A stretch of DNA of 64,000 nt. It comes from Anagrus nilaparvatae. Lineage: Eukaryota; Arthropoda; Insecta; Hymenoptera; Mymaridae. Shown here piece after piece: positions 1 to 11,732 of this stretch. The notes beneath the pieces were generated by a model that saw only the letters and a program-made list of their open reading frames with translations, was not told where the DNA came from and made no database searches. Numbering within the stretch: the first letter of the stretch is position 1; each line of letters starts with the position of its first letter. The stretch spans positions 12,666,001-12,730,000 of the forward strand of contig JAKSXM010000246.1 in NCBI GenBank assembly GCA_022575985.1, written 5' to 3'. The position numbers and the translations under genes were made by a program.

Positions 1-2873
1 AAATTCTGGGAAATTGAAGATGTAGGCCAAAATTCTTTGCTTTCGCCGGAGGAATTAGAATGTGAAAATCATTTCAAAAAAACACATTCTTGGGATTCTT
101 CAGGTCGTTACGTAGTAAGACTTCCTATCACAAGCAACCCAGCAATACAATTGGGCCCCACAAGACCTTTTGCAGTTAAAATGTTAATGTGTCAATGGAA
201 AAAAGAATGGCATCAGACAAAATTTTTGAAGAAAAATATGATAACAATATTCTTGATCTAATTTAAATGGGTCATATGAGGAAAATACCTCAAAATAAAC
301 TAAATAATCCTTTAGCAATATATATATCGCATCACGGTGTTTTTAAAACACATGATCCATTAGGCAAACTTAGAGTAGTTTTTCATGCATCTCATATAAC
401 ATCAACCAGCTATTCGTTGAATTCTAAACTTCTAACAGGTCCTAAATTATAAGCTGATTTTTGGGTAATCTTAACTAGATGGAGATTTTTCAAAATTGTT
501 TTTACAGCAGATATCGTTAAAATGTTTCGACAAATAGCAGTCCATCCAGAGGATTGGGATTTACAACGAGTTTTGTGGCGTAATAAGGAAACTGGTTTAA
601 TCGAAGATTACTGGATAACTGTAGTTATGTTGGGTCAAGCATGTGCACCTTATTTAGCTTTAAGATGTAAAGATCAGTTGGTAGAAGATGAGGGTCAAAA
701 ATATCCTCTAGCGTCCATTTCTTTAACAGACAGGACTTACGTTGATGATATTTTTGAAGGAGCAGATTCAATAGAAGACGCTCAAAAAATTAAACAAGAG
801 TTAATTGCATTATTAGCCTTAGGCGGTTTTCCATTGTCGAAATAGTCTTCTAATTGTAAAGAATTAATGAGTTGCATATAAAAGACTCTGATAGCGTTAG
901 CACTTTAGGTGTAGTCTGGTCGCCTTCTTTAGATATATTTAATTTAAACTTATAGACTTTTCACTAAAATTAAATGATGTAAAAACAAAACGAATGCTTC
1001 TATCTGAAATTGCCAAGCTATTCGATCCTTTAGGTTGGTTTTCACCAGTTGTCATTGTAGCTAAAATTCTAATTCAGGATATGTGGTTGCTAAACTTAGA
1101 TTGGGATGATGAACTAGCTGAAACTATATCAAATCAGTGGTCTGTATTTCGAAAGGCCTTACCTTCTTTATCTCAAATTTCAATTCCTAGATGGGTAGAA
1201 AGCACTGAAAATTCATCTTTGGAATTTCATTGCTTCTCAGATGCCTCAGAAAGGGCTTATGCAGCTGCTATCTATGTAGTTTCTGTGACCGGTCAAAAAA
1301 GGGTTTCATCGTTACTTGTATCAAAAACAAAGGTAGCACCAATTAAAAAATTGTCAATTCCTCGATTAGAACTTTGTGCTGCTGAACTTTTAGTTAAATT
1401 AATAAATAAACTAATACCTCAACTAAAACTTAAAAATAAAAATATAAAAGTCTTCGCTTGGTCGGATTCTTCTGTAGTTCTAACTTGGCTAAACTCACAT
1501 CCATCTAAATGGAAGCCTTTTGTAGCTCATAAAGTAGCCGAGATTCAAAATGCAAAAATTGAAATAAATTGGCGTTATATTCCTACAAAAAATAATCCTG
1601 CAGAAATAGCATCTCGCGGTATTTTAGCTTCAGAATTAAAAAACTTTTCTTTGTGATAGAAGGGACCATCATGGTTAGAACAATCTTCAAATAATTGGCC
1701 TATTGAAAAAGAAAAAGCTGATGAAGCAAAAATCAAAAATGAAGAAAAAACTAAAAAAGCAATCATTAATGTTTCGAATACTTTAGAAGAATCCTTTATA
1801 TTTAGTAAATTCTCTAATTTGAACACGCTTTTAAAAGTAACTGCATTTTGTTTAAGATTAATTAAATTCATGTATACTGAGAAATTGCGTTATATGTGCG
1901 AGATATCATGCAAGACCAGCTCAACAATTAATGGGACAAATCCCAAGTTTGAGGCTAAAACCTGAAAAACCTTTTCTAATAACAGGTGTGGACTACGCGG
2001 GTCCACTTTTGTTAAAAGCTTCCTCAGGAAGAGGTATAAAAACAACAAAAGGTTATGTATGGTTATAAAATGGTTATAAAATGTTATGAAGTGGTATCAT
2101 CGCTGTCAACTCAAGGTGTTTTAGCGGCATTTGAACGCTTTATCTCAAGAAGAGGTCAATGCTCCAAACTCAATGGAACCTACTTTAAGGGCGCTGAAGC
2201 TGAGCTTTCTAAAATGTTTTCAAAAGCAGCGCAGTTCTACAAGGATGTAAATCATGCCATCGTTTTAAAGGGTACATCATGGTCGTTCATTCCACCATCA
2301 GCTCCTAATTTTGGAGGCTTATGGGAGGCTGGAATTAAATCGGTAAAATCTCATATACGCAAAATTTTAGGTGAGCAAAAATTAACTTTTGAAGAGATGT
2401 CAACTTTCTTATGCTAGGTAGAAGCCTGTCTTAATTCGAGACCATTATATCCAGCCAGTAATCATCCATCTGACCTGTTACCTCTAACTCCTGCACATTT
2501 TCTAATAGGAGAACCACTTAATGCTTATCCTGAAGCTCCAAATCCAAATTCTAAATTAACTCTTTCTAATAAATATAAATAAATAATAAGTGATCATTTT
2601 TGGAATAGGTGGTCCAAAGAATACATCAATCATTTATAACAGTTCTATCGCTGGCAAAATCCATCAGAAAATATAAAAATAGGTGCTTTAGTTTTGCTCA
2701 AAAACAACCATTTACCAGCCACCAAATGGCCACTAGCAAGAGTAATCGATGTGGTCTCAGGTTCTGATAATCTAATTAGAGTTGCCACCATCAAAACAGC
2801 AACTGGAACTTATCAACGTCCGATAGTCAAATTGGTCCCACTACCAGTCCAATCAATTCAACAATCAACTTAA
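1..2873 (+). pseudogene. BEL/Pao retrotransposon pol, degenerate and 5'-truncated by window
   Basis: Remains of a BEL/Pao polyprotein (reverse transcriptase, RNase H, integrase) that would copy and insert the element. Seen in order: the pre-RT FWEIE...LSPEE and DSSGRYVVRLP blocks (1-170), RT with ADIVKMFRQI and a YVDD active site (about 500-845), the LLSEIAKLFDPLGW connection and RNase H with FSDAS, LELCAAELL and WSDSS (994-1656), and integrase pieces with GVDYAGPLL (about 1985) and GLWEAGIKSVKS (about 2310-2350). The C-terminal SRPLYPAS...[10 protein letters not shown] block and a chromodomain-like end stop at 2871-2873. It is dead: several stops and frameshifts break the frame, and the text jumps from RNase H/early integrase directly to the catalytic core near 1900, which implies an internal deletion. 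The second integrase aspartate region reads CSKLNGT instead of the usual SDNGT. The 5' part lies outside the window. Confidence 0.92.
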
Positions 2874-4265
2874 AAAATTATATGACAAATTTTATACTAA
2901 GAAAGAAATATAAATACAAATTGTAAATAGTAGTTGTAAAAAAAAAAAATATTAATCTTTAATTTATTTATTTATATTTGATAATTGTAAATTTTGAGCG
3001 GAATGATAATTCTTTAATTTAACTTAGCATGAATTTTTAAAACGTGAATCATTTATAATTTTAACTTTAAAATTAGCAACAAAAAAATGATAGTTTTCAC
3101 TTAATTTATTTTTAAAAAAAATTGTTAAATTATCATTCTAAAGATTCCTCTTAAATGATTATAAAAAAAAAAAAATTGTAAAATATGTTCAGAATGCATG
3201 AATGAATGATCGATAACCAAATTTATTAAATTTAATTTCTTTTATCATAAACCATGCGTTATAGTTAAGTTCAAAATCTAGATGTCATGTTATTTATTTT
3301 TTTTCTCGTTAATATTTTTAATATTGTAAATAATTTTTTTTTTTTTTTGAATAATTTTGGACTTTGTTAAATTCTTTTGATAGTCGCATTTGCGACGGGC
3401 GCGGGTACGTTTGTGCGAAAACAGGAATATTTCTTTTTATATCTTGATTTTTCTTTGCAGTATTTTTATATCAATAATTGTATTTAAATAATTACCGTTA
3501 TACTGCAAAGAGAGATAAAGATACGTTTATATTAGTATGCGTGTATCACATATGCGCTAAAGGACGACGTTTTCTGCACGCGCGACGCCGACAGCAGCGA
3601 AGCTGCCGCTCTCTTCTTTCTACATGACGCGCGCTCGTTCTTCTTGCTCTCTAACTCTCGTACAAAAGAGATCGTGTCCTTTGTTAAGACTTTATCATTT
3701 TTAGAAAACGTGCTCCTTTTGCATTGTAATTATGTAAACCGTTTTATTAGTTTAAATCAAATAATTATTAAACTTTCAAGTGGAATTCACACAAATCATC
3801 TTTTTATTTTATAATTCAGTCTAATACTTTACTTTAAAAAACCTATTAAAATTCATTAACGTAAATATTCAATTTTAACTTTTTGTTTCAATTTTCAAAT
3901 AAATTTAATATACAAACTTTATTTCTGCTAAAAAAAAAAGCTTTTTTACACTGTTAAGAGAATTCAGTTCAAAAGAAACAATAAATAGTTCAAACATTTA
4001 TCAAAAAATTCTTTTAATTCCTTTTAAAAAGTCTTATATATGTATGTTATAAAAAATAGTTAAATTATTGATTGGTTGGGAGGACAAATTATAAGAACAA
4101 TTGGTTAAATATTCTTGCAATTAAATTACCTACATCATAAGTAGGGTAAAGTTGATTCTTTAGACTAGAGTTAAGAAACTGTTCTGGCTTTTTACAACAC
4201 GTGAGTGATATTATATTATACTTATAGTATATATATATACTATTACGGAAAATTTTCTAACCTCG
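2874..4265 (+). other. Probable 3' LTR region of the BEL/Pao element plus unassigned AT-rich DNA
   Basis: No gene. It directly follows the BEL/Pao stop codon, so a 3' LTR is expected here. A GC-richer block at about 3380-3670 (GCGACGGGCGCGGGTACG near 3393, and CGCGCGACGCCGACAGC near 3578) contrasts with the surrounding AT-rich DNA and fits the promoter/R part of an LTR. A small inverted repeat (TTTGCAGTAT / ATACTGCAAA) lies at 3455-3512. The LTR ends could not be fixed because the 5' LTR is outside the window. From about 3900 nothing recognisable is seen. Confidence 0.5.
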
Positions 4266-6608
4266 TGTAATAACATACTCAATAAACATGCTCCTGAGTA
4301 TAGAAATACAATAAAAAAACCAAAGACTTTTGAATTGGATATTGATTTAAAAAATCAATTCAAAATACGTGATAGTTTTTATAAAAAGTTCATCATAAAT
4401 ATTTAAAGATGTACCGTAATATGCGTGCTGAACTTAAATTAGAGGTTAGAAAACGTAAGGATGAATTTATAAAACGAGATTTAGAAAACCCAAGAAATTC
4501 TTCCACTTTATGGCGAATTTTTTACTCCCTTGGACTCACTTCAACAGCTTATAATTCCCCTTTACAATACTTTACTGCTATTGACCTAAACAATCACTTC
4601 TCTAAAATTAATAAATCCTCACCATCTTGCTTAATACTACCACAATTTTCTCATGATACCATAGTTACTACTTCCTTCTCAATTAATCCTGTAACTCCTG
4701 ATCAGACATCTAAGACGTTAACCAAAATAATGCCCAAATTCAAAGGCTGTAGTCCGGATGGTTTTAATCTAATGCATTATAAAGAGTCTTTACATGTCTT
4801 ATCAGATTTTATAACCTACATATTTAATACTTCCATTAATACAGCAAAGTTTCCAAATTGCTGGAAGAGAATATTTATTATAGCTCTCAGCAAAATTCCT
4901 CAACCACTATCTGCCTCAGATACCCGTCCTGTAGCTAACATGTCTCATCTAGCAAAGGTCCTGGAAAGATTAATAGTTGATCAGGTTTTAGACTACTTAG
5001 AAACTAATAATTTAATAAACTCTCATCAGTCTGCTTATAGGAAAAATTTTAGTACGCAGACGGTTTTGTTAAACCTTACTGATACTATACGTCGTGGAAT
5101 AGAGTTAGGATTAGTCACAATCTTATTGCTATTTGATTTTTCCAAGGCCTTTGATACTATAGAATATACTATCTTACTGAGAAGGTTATACGATCTAGGT
5201 TTTACGCATCATACCTTATCATGGTTTCATGACTATTTGCTTTATCGACAACAAGCAATCATAGATTCTGATGGTAATCCCACAGAATTTATTACAAATA
5301 GCTCTGGAGTTCCTCAGAAATTAGTTATTGGACCCATTTTATTTTTAATTTATATGAACTCTATTTTGGACGAAATTAAATTCTGTTACTATGAGCTGTT
5401 TGTTGACGATCTGCAAATATATATACAATGTAAGACTTCTTCTCTTAATATGGCTATTGCTAAAGTACAGCAGGATACCAATGCAGTAGTAGATTGGACA
5501 ACAAATAATCACGTAAAATTGAATCCAGATAAAATCAAATCTATAATTTTTGTACTACATTTCAATTAAGTATACTCAATGATCTTGAAATACCATTTAT
5601 TACAGTCTCAAACACGAACATTCCATATTCTACGTCAGTGACCAATCTGGGTGTAATTTTAACCCCAACGTTAAATTGGTCTGCACAAGTTCTGAAATTG
5701 TCAAAATCAGTGCACTACACTCTACATCGTCTACGCTTAAAGTCAAGACTATTATCTTATGAGCTACAAAAATTACTAGTAAATTCTCTAATAATTCCTT
5801 ACTTTGATTATTGTTGTCTGGTCTATGATGCCTTGGATGTGACTCTTATGGATAAAATAGAAAGAATATTAAATTTAGCCATAAAATTCATATTTGGTAT
5901 TGGTAGATATGAACAAGTATCCATTACACGTTTAAGAAACGAATTGAATTAGCTTATTGCCAAGTCAAGAAGACAGTACTTCAAATTGGTACTTGTGCAT
6001 AGCTTGATAACTTCCCAAAGACCGCCTTATCTTTCATCAGTTTTTAAAGACCCTGATGAAGAAATTAGGCGTTCTCAACGTAACCTACCAGATACCTCAT
6101 TGTCAGAATTTCTGCCACAAACATTTGCTCTTCCAAGCTTCTATCGAACTGAAACCTATAAGCAATCATTTTTCTATTCAGCCATTACAGAGTGGAACAA
6201 TCTACCATTTACTCTAAAAGCTTATTCTAATCTCGATTCTTTTAAGGTTCACTTAATGTCACACTTATTGAGTATTCAAAAAACCCCTATATTGTGCTAA
6301 AAATATCTGTCCTTCAACAGTAAATTCTTTATTTTTATTTTTTACTTTTTATATTTTTTTTTATCTTTGTTCATTTTTAAATTTATATATGCTATATGTT
6401 AATTTTCACTTTATTAAAATTTTAATTAAACTTATTAAAATCTTAAATTAATTTAAATTACTTTTTATTATTTTAAAAATTGTATCATTCAACTACAATT
6501 TCGTAATATGAATAATTTAATATGTACTCTTACTTAAAACTGTATCACATGCGCATCGGCCATGCCTGCGCTATAATTTCTTCTTAAATAAATAATAAAT
6601 ATATAATT
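4266..6608 (+). pseudogene. CR1/Jockey-group non-LTR retrotransposon, 5'-truncated, frameshifted ORF2
   Basis: Reverse transcriptase half of a LINE ORF2; the endonuclease domain is missing. An upstream piece (about 4270-4385, LNKHAPEY) is in another frame from the main block beginning near 4385. The main block (to 5569) carries SDTRPVANM, a palm motif LLLFDFSKAFDTIEY, SSGVPQKLVIGPILFLIYMNS and FVDD in place of the usual FADD/YADD. After a frame change the thumb and C-terminal region continues at 5638-5952 (TNLGVILTPTLNW, SLIIPYFDYC) and, past a stop at 5950-5952, to 6300. The 3' end is probably the AAATAAATAATAAATA stretch near 6590. The family call rests on GVPQ..GPILF and IPYFDYC; exact clade is uncertain. 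Confidence 0.88.
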
Positions 6609-7045
6609 GGGTACCTTCTGAAGATGAATATTTTAATCACAAATAAGAACTTTAAGATAAGTTCATATGATTATTCTATTTATCTATTTGACATTACATG
6701 TTTCAAATAAATAGATAAACGTTTTGGCAATAAAATTACTTTGGTCAGCTGTATAAAAAGCTGATCAAAATTAACAACGCTAAAATTTTTCGGAAAACCA
6801 AATTTTTGATAGCGATTATATTAAAAGTTAATAAAGAGAAACCTTTATCTTTGGTGCTGTTTGACACATCATTATAAATTAATTTATACAGAACTCTTTG
6901 GATCTGACAATGATACTAACAAAAAGTATATCAAACCTTAAAAATATTGTTACGCTCGCTAGTAACGAAAAAATCCTTTCTTCCATTTTCTAGCAAACGT
7001 GGATAAAATTTTTTACTATATTATCAAAAATAAGGATATAAAATT
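6609..7045. other. Gene-free AT-rich spacer
   Basis: Nothing coding is visible. A short imperfect hairpin lies at about 6673-6720 (TCTATTTATC / GATAAACG flanks). No repeat family was matched. Confidence 0.4.
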
Positions 7046-7185
7046 TTTGGTTCCTCAATGAGGAACCATTGTGATGGGTCAAATTTTGGTTTTTGATTTT
7101 TGGCATATAAGAATGTTTTGAGACCTAAGGAGGCTAAAAGACCGGTTTTAAAACCGGAATATTCCGAAGATGCAGCAGTTAAAAA
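7046..7185 (+). repeat. 5'-end fragment of the hairpin-ended repeat family
   Basis: Starts with the palindrome GGTTCCTC-a-tGAGGAACC followed by CATTGTGATGGGTCAAA and the conserved GGCATATAAG...TTTTGAGACC...GGAGGCTAAAAGACCGGTTTT block seen in the longer copies at 10040, 36780-37013 (reverse) and 42950. The internal monomers and right end are missing. It abuts the R2-like relic. Confidence 0.8.
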
Positions 7186-8640
7186 AGGTTTCAAACAATG
7201 TTACCCTCATTGACTATATTTTGCATAGTAGCTGACGAACTACTCAATGCAATACCCGCAGAAGTGGGATATATTATAAATGGCACATCAATCAATGCGA
7301 CGGATTATGATATTATTAACATTATAACGTTTTCTAATGTTGGCATACATAAAGCTTTTACCGCTTTGGAGAAGATAGATCGGGCGAGAGGCCTGAGATT
7401 AAATAGAGATAAATATGCCTCAATTTTATTTGTGAAAGATGGAAAGGAAAAGAAATTGAAGATAATAACGGATCCTCAGTTTAAGTTCGTTGATCGTTTG
7501 TTTGTCAGACAGATTAAACCATCTGCAGGTATAGTTGGAAATACTCTTTGAACCAACAGGCATCAAGAGATGCACCGGCAAATTTGACGCTAAAGCTCCT
7601 TTAAAACCACAACAAAGATTAAAAATATTGAGACCCTTTTTAAAACCAAGGTAGTATATATATAACTTCAAGGATTAATATTGTTACACTAAGGGTAACG
7701 GACAAGATTATGCGTGGGCATATCAAGAAGTGGATTAACTTACCATAGGAAATACGCATAAATTATATCTATGCAAGTTGCAAAGTCGGAGGCTTAGGTA
7801 TACCATCATTTGCAATTACGATCTTTTACCTTATTTACTCAAAGATCGGGTCGCTTAAGTATTCGAGTTCAATAATTCTCAGGAAAATTTATCTAAGCGA
7901 CTGGGTATAAAATCGGATAAATTGGGCGCAAGGAAGGCTATTCTTAGATGGTGAGTATAGAGTTAAGAAAGCGCCACTGACTCTTATTAGCGTAATAAGT
8001 TGTATGCTTCTATTGATGGAGCAGACTAAATGGAGTCCTTTAAGACCTCAGTGATTAATAACTAGATTGATGCGAACAGCAACAGGTTATGTCGTGTTAA
8101 TTGTAATGCTGTTGAGACATCAACACACATAATACAGATTTTCTTCAGAACACATGGTGGCAGAGCGAAGCGTCGCGATACAGTATCCAAAAGTTTTGCA
8201 ACTTGACTAAGGCAGAAAAAATGGAAGGTAAATGAAGTAAATCGTAATATAACATCAGAGGGATTTAGACAATCAGACATAGTCTGTCAGAGGCAAAATG
8301 AAAACTGGGTCATTGACACGCAAATAGTAGGATTTTATAAGCCCTTAAATGAACTCCATAAGGATAAATCCAATAAGTACAAGAAGGATGAGATTAAGAT
8401 AGCTATATCCAATGAAAAGAAAGTCCCAGTTGAAAACATCAAATTCACTTCTGGTCGCCCATCGGCGAATCTCCTACACGCAAAAAAGGTATGTTCCGCA
8501 TTGTCTACCTCACCCACGCAGTGCAAGCACTGCGCTGTTCCTACCTTGCCCCATTTAAGAAGCTGGCTACGGAAGTATCCGTGGCCACACAGTAACTGGG
8601 TAAGGTAGAAATCAACCTCCCCATGTCAAATCTCATTTGA
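7150..8640 (+). pseudogene. R2-like non-LTR retrotransposon relic (RT palm to C-terminal domain)
   Basis: A decayed single-ORF site-specific-type LINE. Visible pieces are a palm block (7198-7551) reading LTIFCIVADELLNAIPAEVGY, with the Y(A)DD region degraded to DYDIIN, then ALEKIDRARGLRLNRDK and PQFKFVDR; KIMRGHIKKWINLP and ASCKVGGLGIP near 7700-7810; a zinc-knuckle region CRVNCNAVETSTHIIQ near 8090-8140 with its last Cys changed; GGRAKRRDTVSK near 8157; and an endonuclease-like block WVIDTQIVGFYKPLNELHKD...NKYKKDEIK near 8300-8400. The order palm - GGLGIP - CCHC - endonuclease is that of R2-group elements. Frameshifts and stops make it non-functional. No 28S rDNA sequence was noticed beside it, so it is either a stray copy or an R2 relative with another target. 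Confidence 0.8.
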
Positions 8641-9140
8641 TAAAACATCTTAAATTCCACACCTGTGAAAGACCATATATAATGTTTGCAGTTTAATAAA
8701 ACTTTCATACATTTAAGAAACTTTTATCAAAATGAAAAAATTCACTCTGGGTTAAAATAATTCACTTGCGATAATACAACTTTTAAAACATCAAATAACC
8801 TTCATCAACATGAAAAAAATCACTCTGAGACAAGAAAGTTTGAGTGCAAACAGGGTAAAAATAAGTTTATTCAAAAAGATAATTTAAGAAAACATCTTGC
8901 AATTCACAATAATACTTCTAAAATATTAAGACATTTTTGCAGTTTACAGAAATTCGCTCAGGTGCAAAGAAATTTAAATGCGACTTTTGCAAAAAGAAAT
9001 ATATATATAAAAATAAGTAGTATGATAAATCATCTTCGACTTCACGGTGATGCAAGAACCTGTAAATGTGAAAACTTGGAAAAAACTTTTGAGATATTGG
9101 GTAACTCTCCTGGTCTACAGAAAAAAATTCACTTTGCATA
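8640..9140 (+). pseudogene. Decayed C2H2 zinc-finger array
   Basis: Several tandem finger remnants are readable on the plus strand: KHLKFHTCERPY with a TGERPY-type linker (about 8645-8680), NEKIHSG (about 8735), HQHEKNHSETRKFEC (about 8800-8845) and IQKDNLRKHLAIH (about 8875-8910). Further fragments such as FKCDFCKKK (about 8970-8998) follow. Many fingers have lost a Cys or His, and stop codons interrupt every frame, so this is a pseudogene or an ancestral exon of the gene at 9265. Finger proteins of this kind bind DNA in the nucleus. It begins right after the R2-like relic, so the retroelement may have landed in or beside it. Confidence 0.65.
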
Positions 9141-9264
9141 AAGAATAACCTTAATCAGGAGGTTGCAAAATCCAATGATGACAAATTAACGGGTATAACC
9201 AATAATTAATTTCATGTTTTTATGATCAACTTACAAATGTGAACTAGTCGTTACTCATTTTGCA

Positions 9265-9916
9265 GGAGCAGAAGAGGTGATTGAGATTATGAATTCGATT
9301 GATATCAAGGAAGAAAAATACGTTGGCCCAGACTTGGTTGGAATGAATTTTGATAACCTCGAAATGTTTGATAGGGAAAACGTAAGAGAGGATAATGGTT
9401 TGTCTGAAAACTGCGATTGTGATCTCTGTAAAAAATCTTTTCGTCTGAAGACTTCATTAATTATTCACTTTGAAAGTCACGCAGAAAAAAGTAAATTAAA
9501 TTTATTTACAAAAATGCAAGTGGTTGATAATAAAGCCAATAAAAAATTATCTCGTCAGTTTTGCTCTAAAACACAGATAAAAGAATCTTACGTAAAAATT
9601 ATTAAAAATTCTGTATTTGAGCCAATATTTGAGAAGAATAAGATAAGCGAAAACGCAGAATCGAGTGAAAATGAAAAAAGCTCAAAAGGAAGTAAGTATT
9701 GCAAATTTTTAAATGAATGTCATTGATTATTATTGAATTATTTTTTATTGAACAGATTTAGCGAAATCTAATGAAGAAGTTAATATTGCTGGCGAAAATT
9801 TGATAGATGTTAAAGAAAAAAAGAAAGAATTGATAAGAAAGAGGCGGCCTAAGATCTCCAACGCTGAATTAGAAAAATTAAAAAATGACTTTAAGAAAAC
9901 TTTACAGATTTTTTAG
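9265..9916 (+). CDS. C2H2-finger protein, two recognisable exons (5' exon(s) missing)
   Basis: Exon 9265-9691 follows a good acceptor (TCATTTTGCAG) and ends at a consensus donor (GGAA|GTAAGT); after a 64-bp intron (9692-9755, ...TTGAACAG) exon 9756-9916 continues in frame to TAG. If ATG 9277 is the start, the product is about 192 residues. It is acidic at the N terminus, has a single C2H2 finger (CDCDLCKKSF...LIIHFESH, about residues 47-67) and a Lys-rich C-terminal part with an RKRRPK nuclear-signal-like cluster. The acceptor before 9277 suggests one or more upstream exons that I could not find. Codons stay open for 24 more triplets after TAG 9914-9916. It may be a real small zinc-finger gene or the surviving end of the decayed array upstream. 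Function unknown; nuclear DNA binding is inferred from the finger only. Confidence 0.55.
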
Positions 9917-10039
9917 AATCCAAAGCTTATTCATAAAAGGAATCCTGATACTCGTCCTGATGTTAGATTTAAAAAATATATTTGTCTTTAGTTTTTTAAA
10001 AGACTTTAATTTTGATTTATTAGTTTCTTTGTTAAGTAT

Positions 10040-11732
10040 TGGTTCCTCATAGAGGAACCATTGTGATCGGTCAAAAATTTTTTTTTGATTTTTTGGCATA
10101 GAAGCACGTTTTGAGACATCAGGAAGCTAAAAAACCGGTTTTTAAAAAAGTCTGTATGTGTGTGTGTGTGTGTGTGTGTATGTAACCGGTGATATTTCAC
10201 AACCATTATGGAATTCAGACCTAATTTTTTTTTCAAAAACTTTTTCATCAAAAAATCTCAAACTACTTTTTTTTTTTTAATTTAGATGTAATACCTCATT
10301 TATTTCCATGAAAGTACTTATATTTGAAAGTATGATTTTTACTCGATATCTCGAATCTGATAGTTAATTTTTTGAAAATTTTTTTCCCGAAATTTTCGTC
10401 ACAAAAAAATACAAAAAACACCAAATTTTATTTATTTTTGGACTTTGTACCTAATTTATTTCTATGAGAGTAATAGTTTTAAAAAGTTCGTTTATAGTAA
10501 TTTTTTGGATCTGATACCGAATTTTTTCAAAATTTTCTTCTCAAAATTAAAAAAAAAATAAAAAAAACTGCAATATTTTTTGTTTTTTTTTTTTGATGTA
10601 GTACCTAATTTTTTCCTACACGGCCAAGCTGCTTTGCTTGAAATGTTTTGGTTGCTTGAATTTTCAAGCAAAGCAGCCTGGCCGTGTATGAATGTACCAA
10701 TATCTGAAAATATGGTTTTTACTCGATATCTCGAATCCGATACTTAATTTTTTGAAAATTTTTTTCTCAAAATTTTTTGCTTTGAAAAATAAAAAAAAAC
10801 AGCAATATTTTTTTCTTTTTGGATGTAGTACCTAATTTTTTCCTATGAAAGTACCAACATCTAAAAATATGGTTTTTACTCGATATCTCGAATCCGATAC
10901 TTAATTTTTTGAAAATTTTTTTCTCAAAATTTTTTGCATAGAAAAATAAAAAAAAACAGCAATATTATTTTCTTTTTGGATGTAGTACCTAATTTTTTCC
11001 TATGAAAGTACCAATATCTGAAAATATGGTTATTACTCTATATCTCCAATCTGACACTTAATATTTTGAACTTTTTTTTTCAAAACTTTTTGCATAAAAA
11101 AATTAAAAAAACAGCAATATTTTTTTGCTTTTTAAAAGTAGTATCTCATTTTTTTCTGTGGGAGTACTAATTTTAGAAATATACTTTATAGTCAATTTTT
11201 TGGATCTGAAGCTTAATTTTTTGAAAATTTTTCTCTTAAAATTTTTCAAACAAAAAAATAAAAAAAACAGAAATATTTTTTTTCGTTTTGAACGCATTAC
11301 CTAATTTATTTTTATAAAAGTACTAATATTTGAAAATAATGTTTTTACTCGATATCTCAAATCTGATACTCAATTTTTTTTAAATTTTTTTCTCAAAATT
11401 TTTTGCATAAAAAAGTTAAAGAAACAGCAATATTTTTTTCCTTTTTGGACGTAGTACCTAATTTTTTCCTATGAAAGTACTTATATCTAGAATTATCGTT
11501 TTTACTCGATATTTCCAATTGATACTTAATTTTTTGAAAATTTTTTTCTCAAAATTTTGTACAGAAAAAAGTAAAAAAAATAGCAATATCTTTTTTCTTT
11601 TGAGACGCAGTATTTAATTTTTTTCCATGAAAGTACTAATATCTAGAATTATCGTTTATACTATGTAAAATAGACCATTAAGAATATTTTGTTATTGTTA
11701 ATGAGGAACCATAGTGCCATTACTTGGCAGCG
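10040..11732 (+). repeat. Hairpin-ended repeat element with internal ~155-bp monomers, longest copy
   Basis: Left end is the palindrome GGTTCCTCATAGAGGAACC followed by CATTGTGATCGGTCAAA; then a GGCATAGAAGCACG block, AACCGGTTTTTAAAAAAG, a (TG)n tract at 10153-10178 and ATGTAACCGGTGATATTTCAC. The body is about nine monomers of 150-170 bp, each with a GTA(G/A)TACCTAATTTTTTCC part, an ACTCGATATCTCGAATCTGA part and an A/T-homopolymer part. The right end is GAGGAACCATAGTGCC followed by TTGGCAGCG, with a GCCA-ttact-TGGC hairpin. There is no coding capacity. Other copies are at 22797-23475, 35709-37013 and 42950-43893. Confidence 0.85.
10619..10686. mobile_element. 68-bp MITE with 25-bp TIRs, TA target duplication
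   Basis: Inserted inside the repeat at 10040. Terminal repeats start CACGGCCA(A/G)GCTGCTT and match over about 25 bp with one mismatch. The flanking TA (10617-10618 and 10687-10688) is a duplicated target: removing one copy and the insert restores the monomer consensus CCTATGAA. This is diagnostic of a Tc1/mariner-type insertion. Confidence 0.88.

Noticed and set aside
1575..1871. Minus-strand 98-codon frame
   Set aside because: It overlaps the BEL/Pao RNase H/integrase region in antisense and is a shadow.
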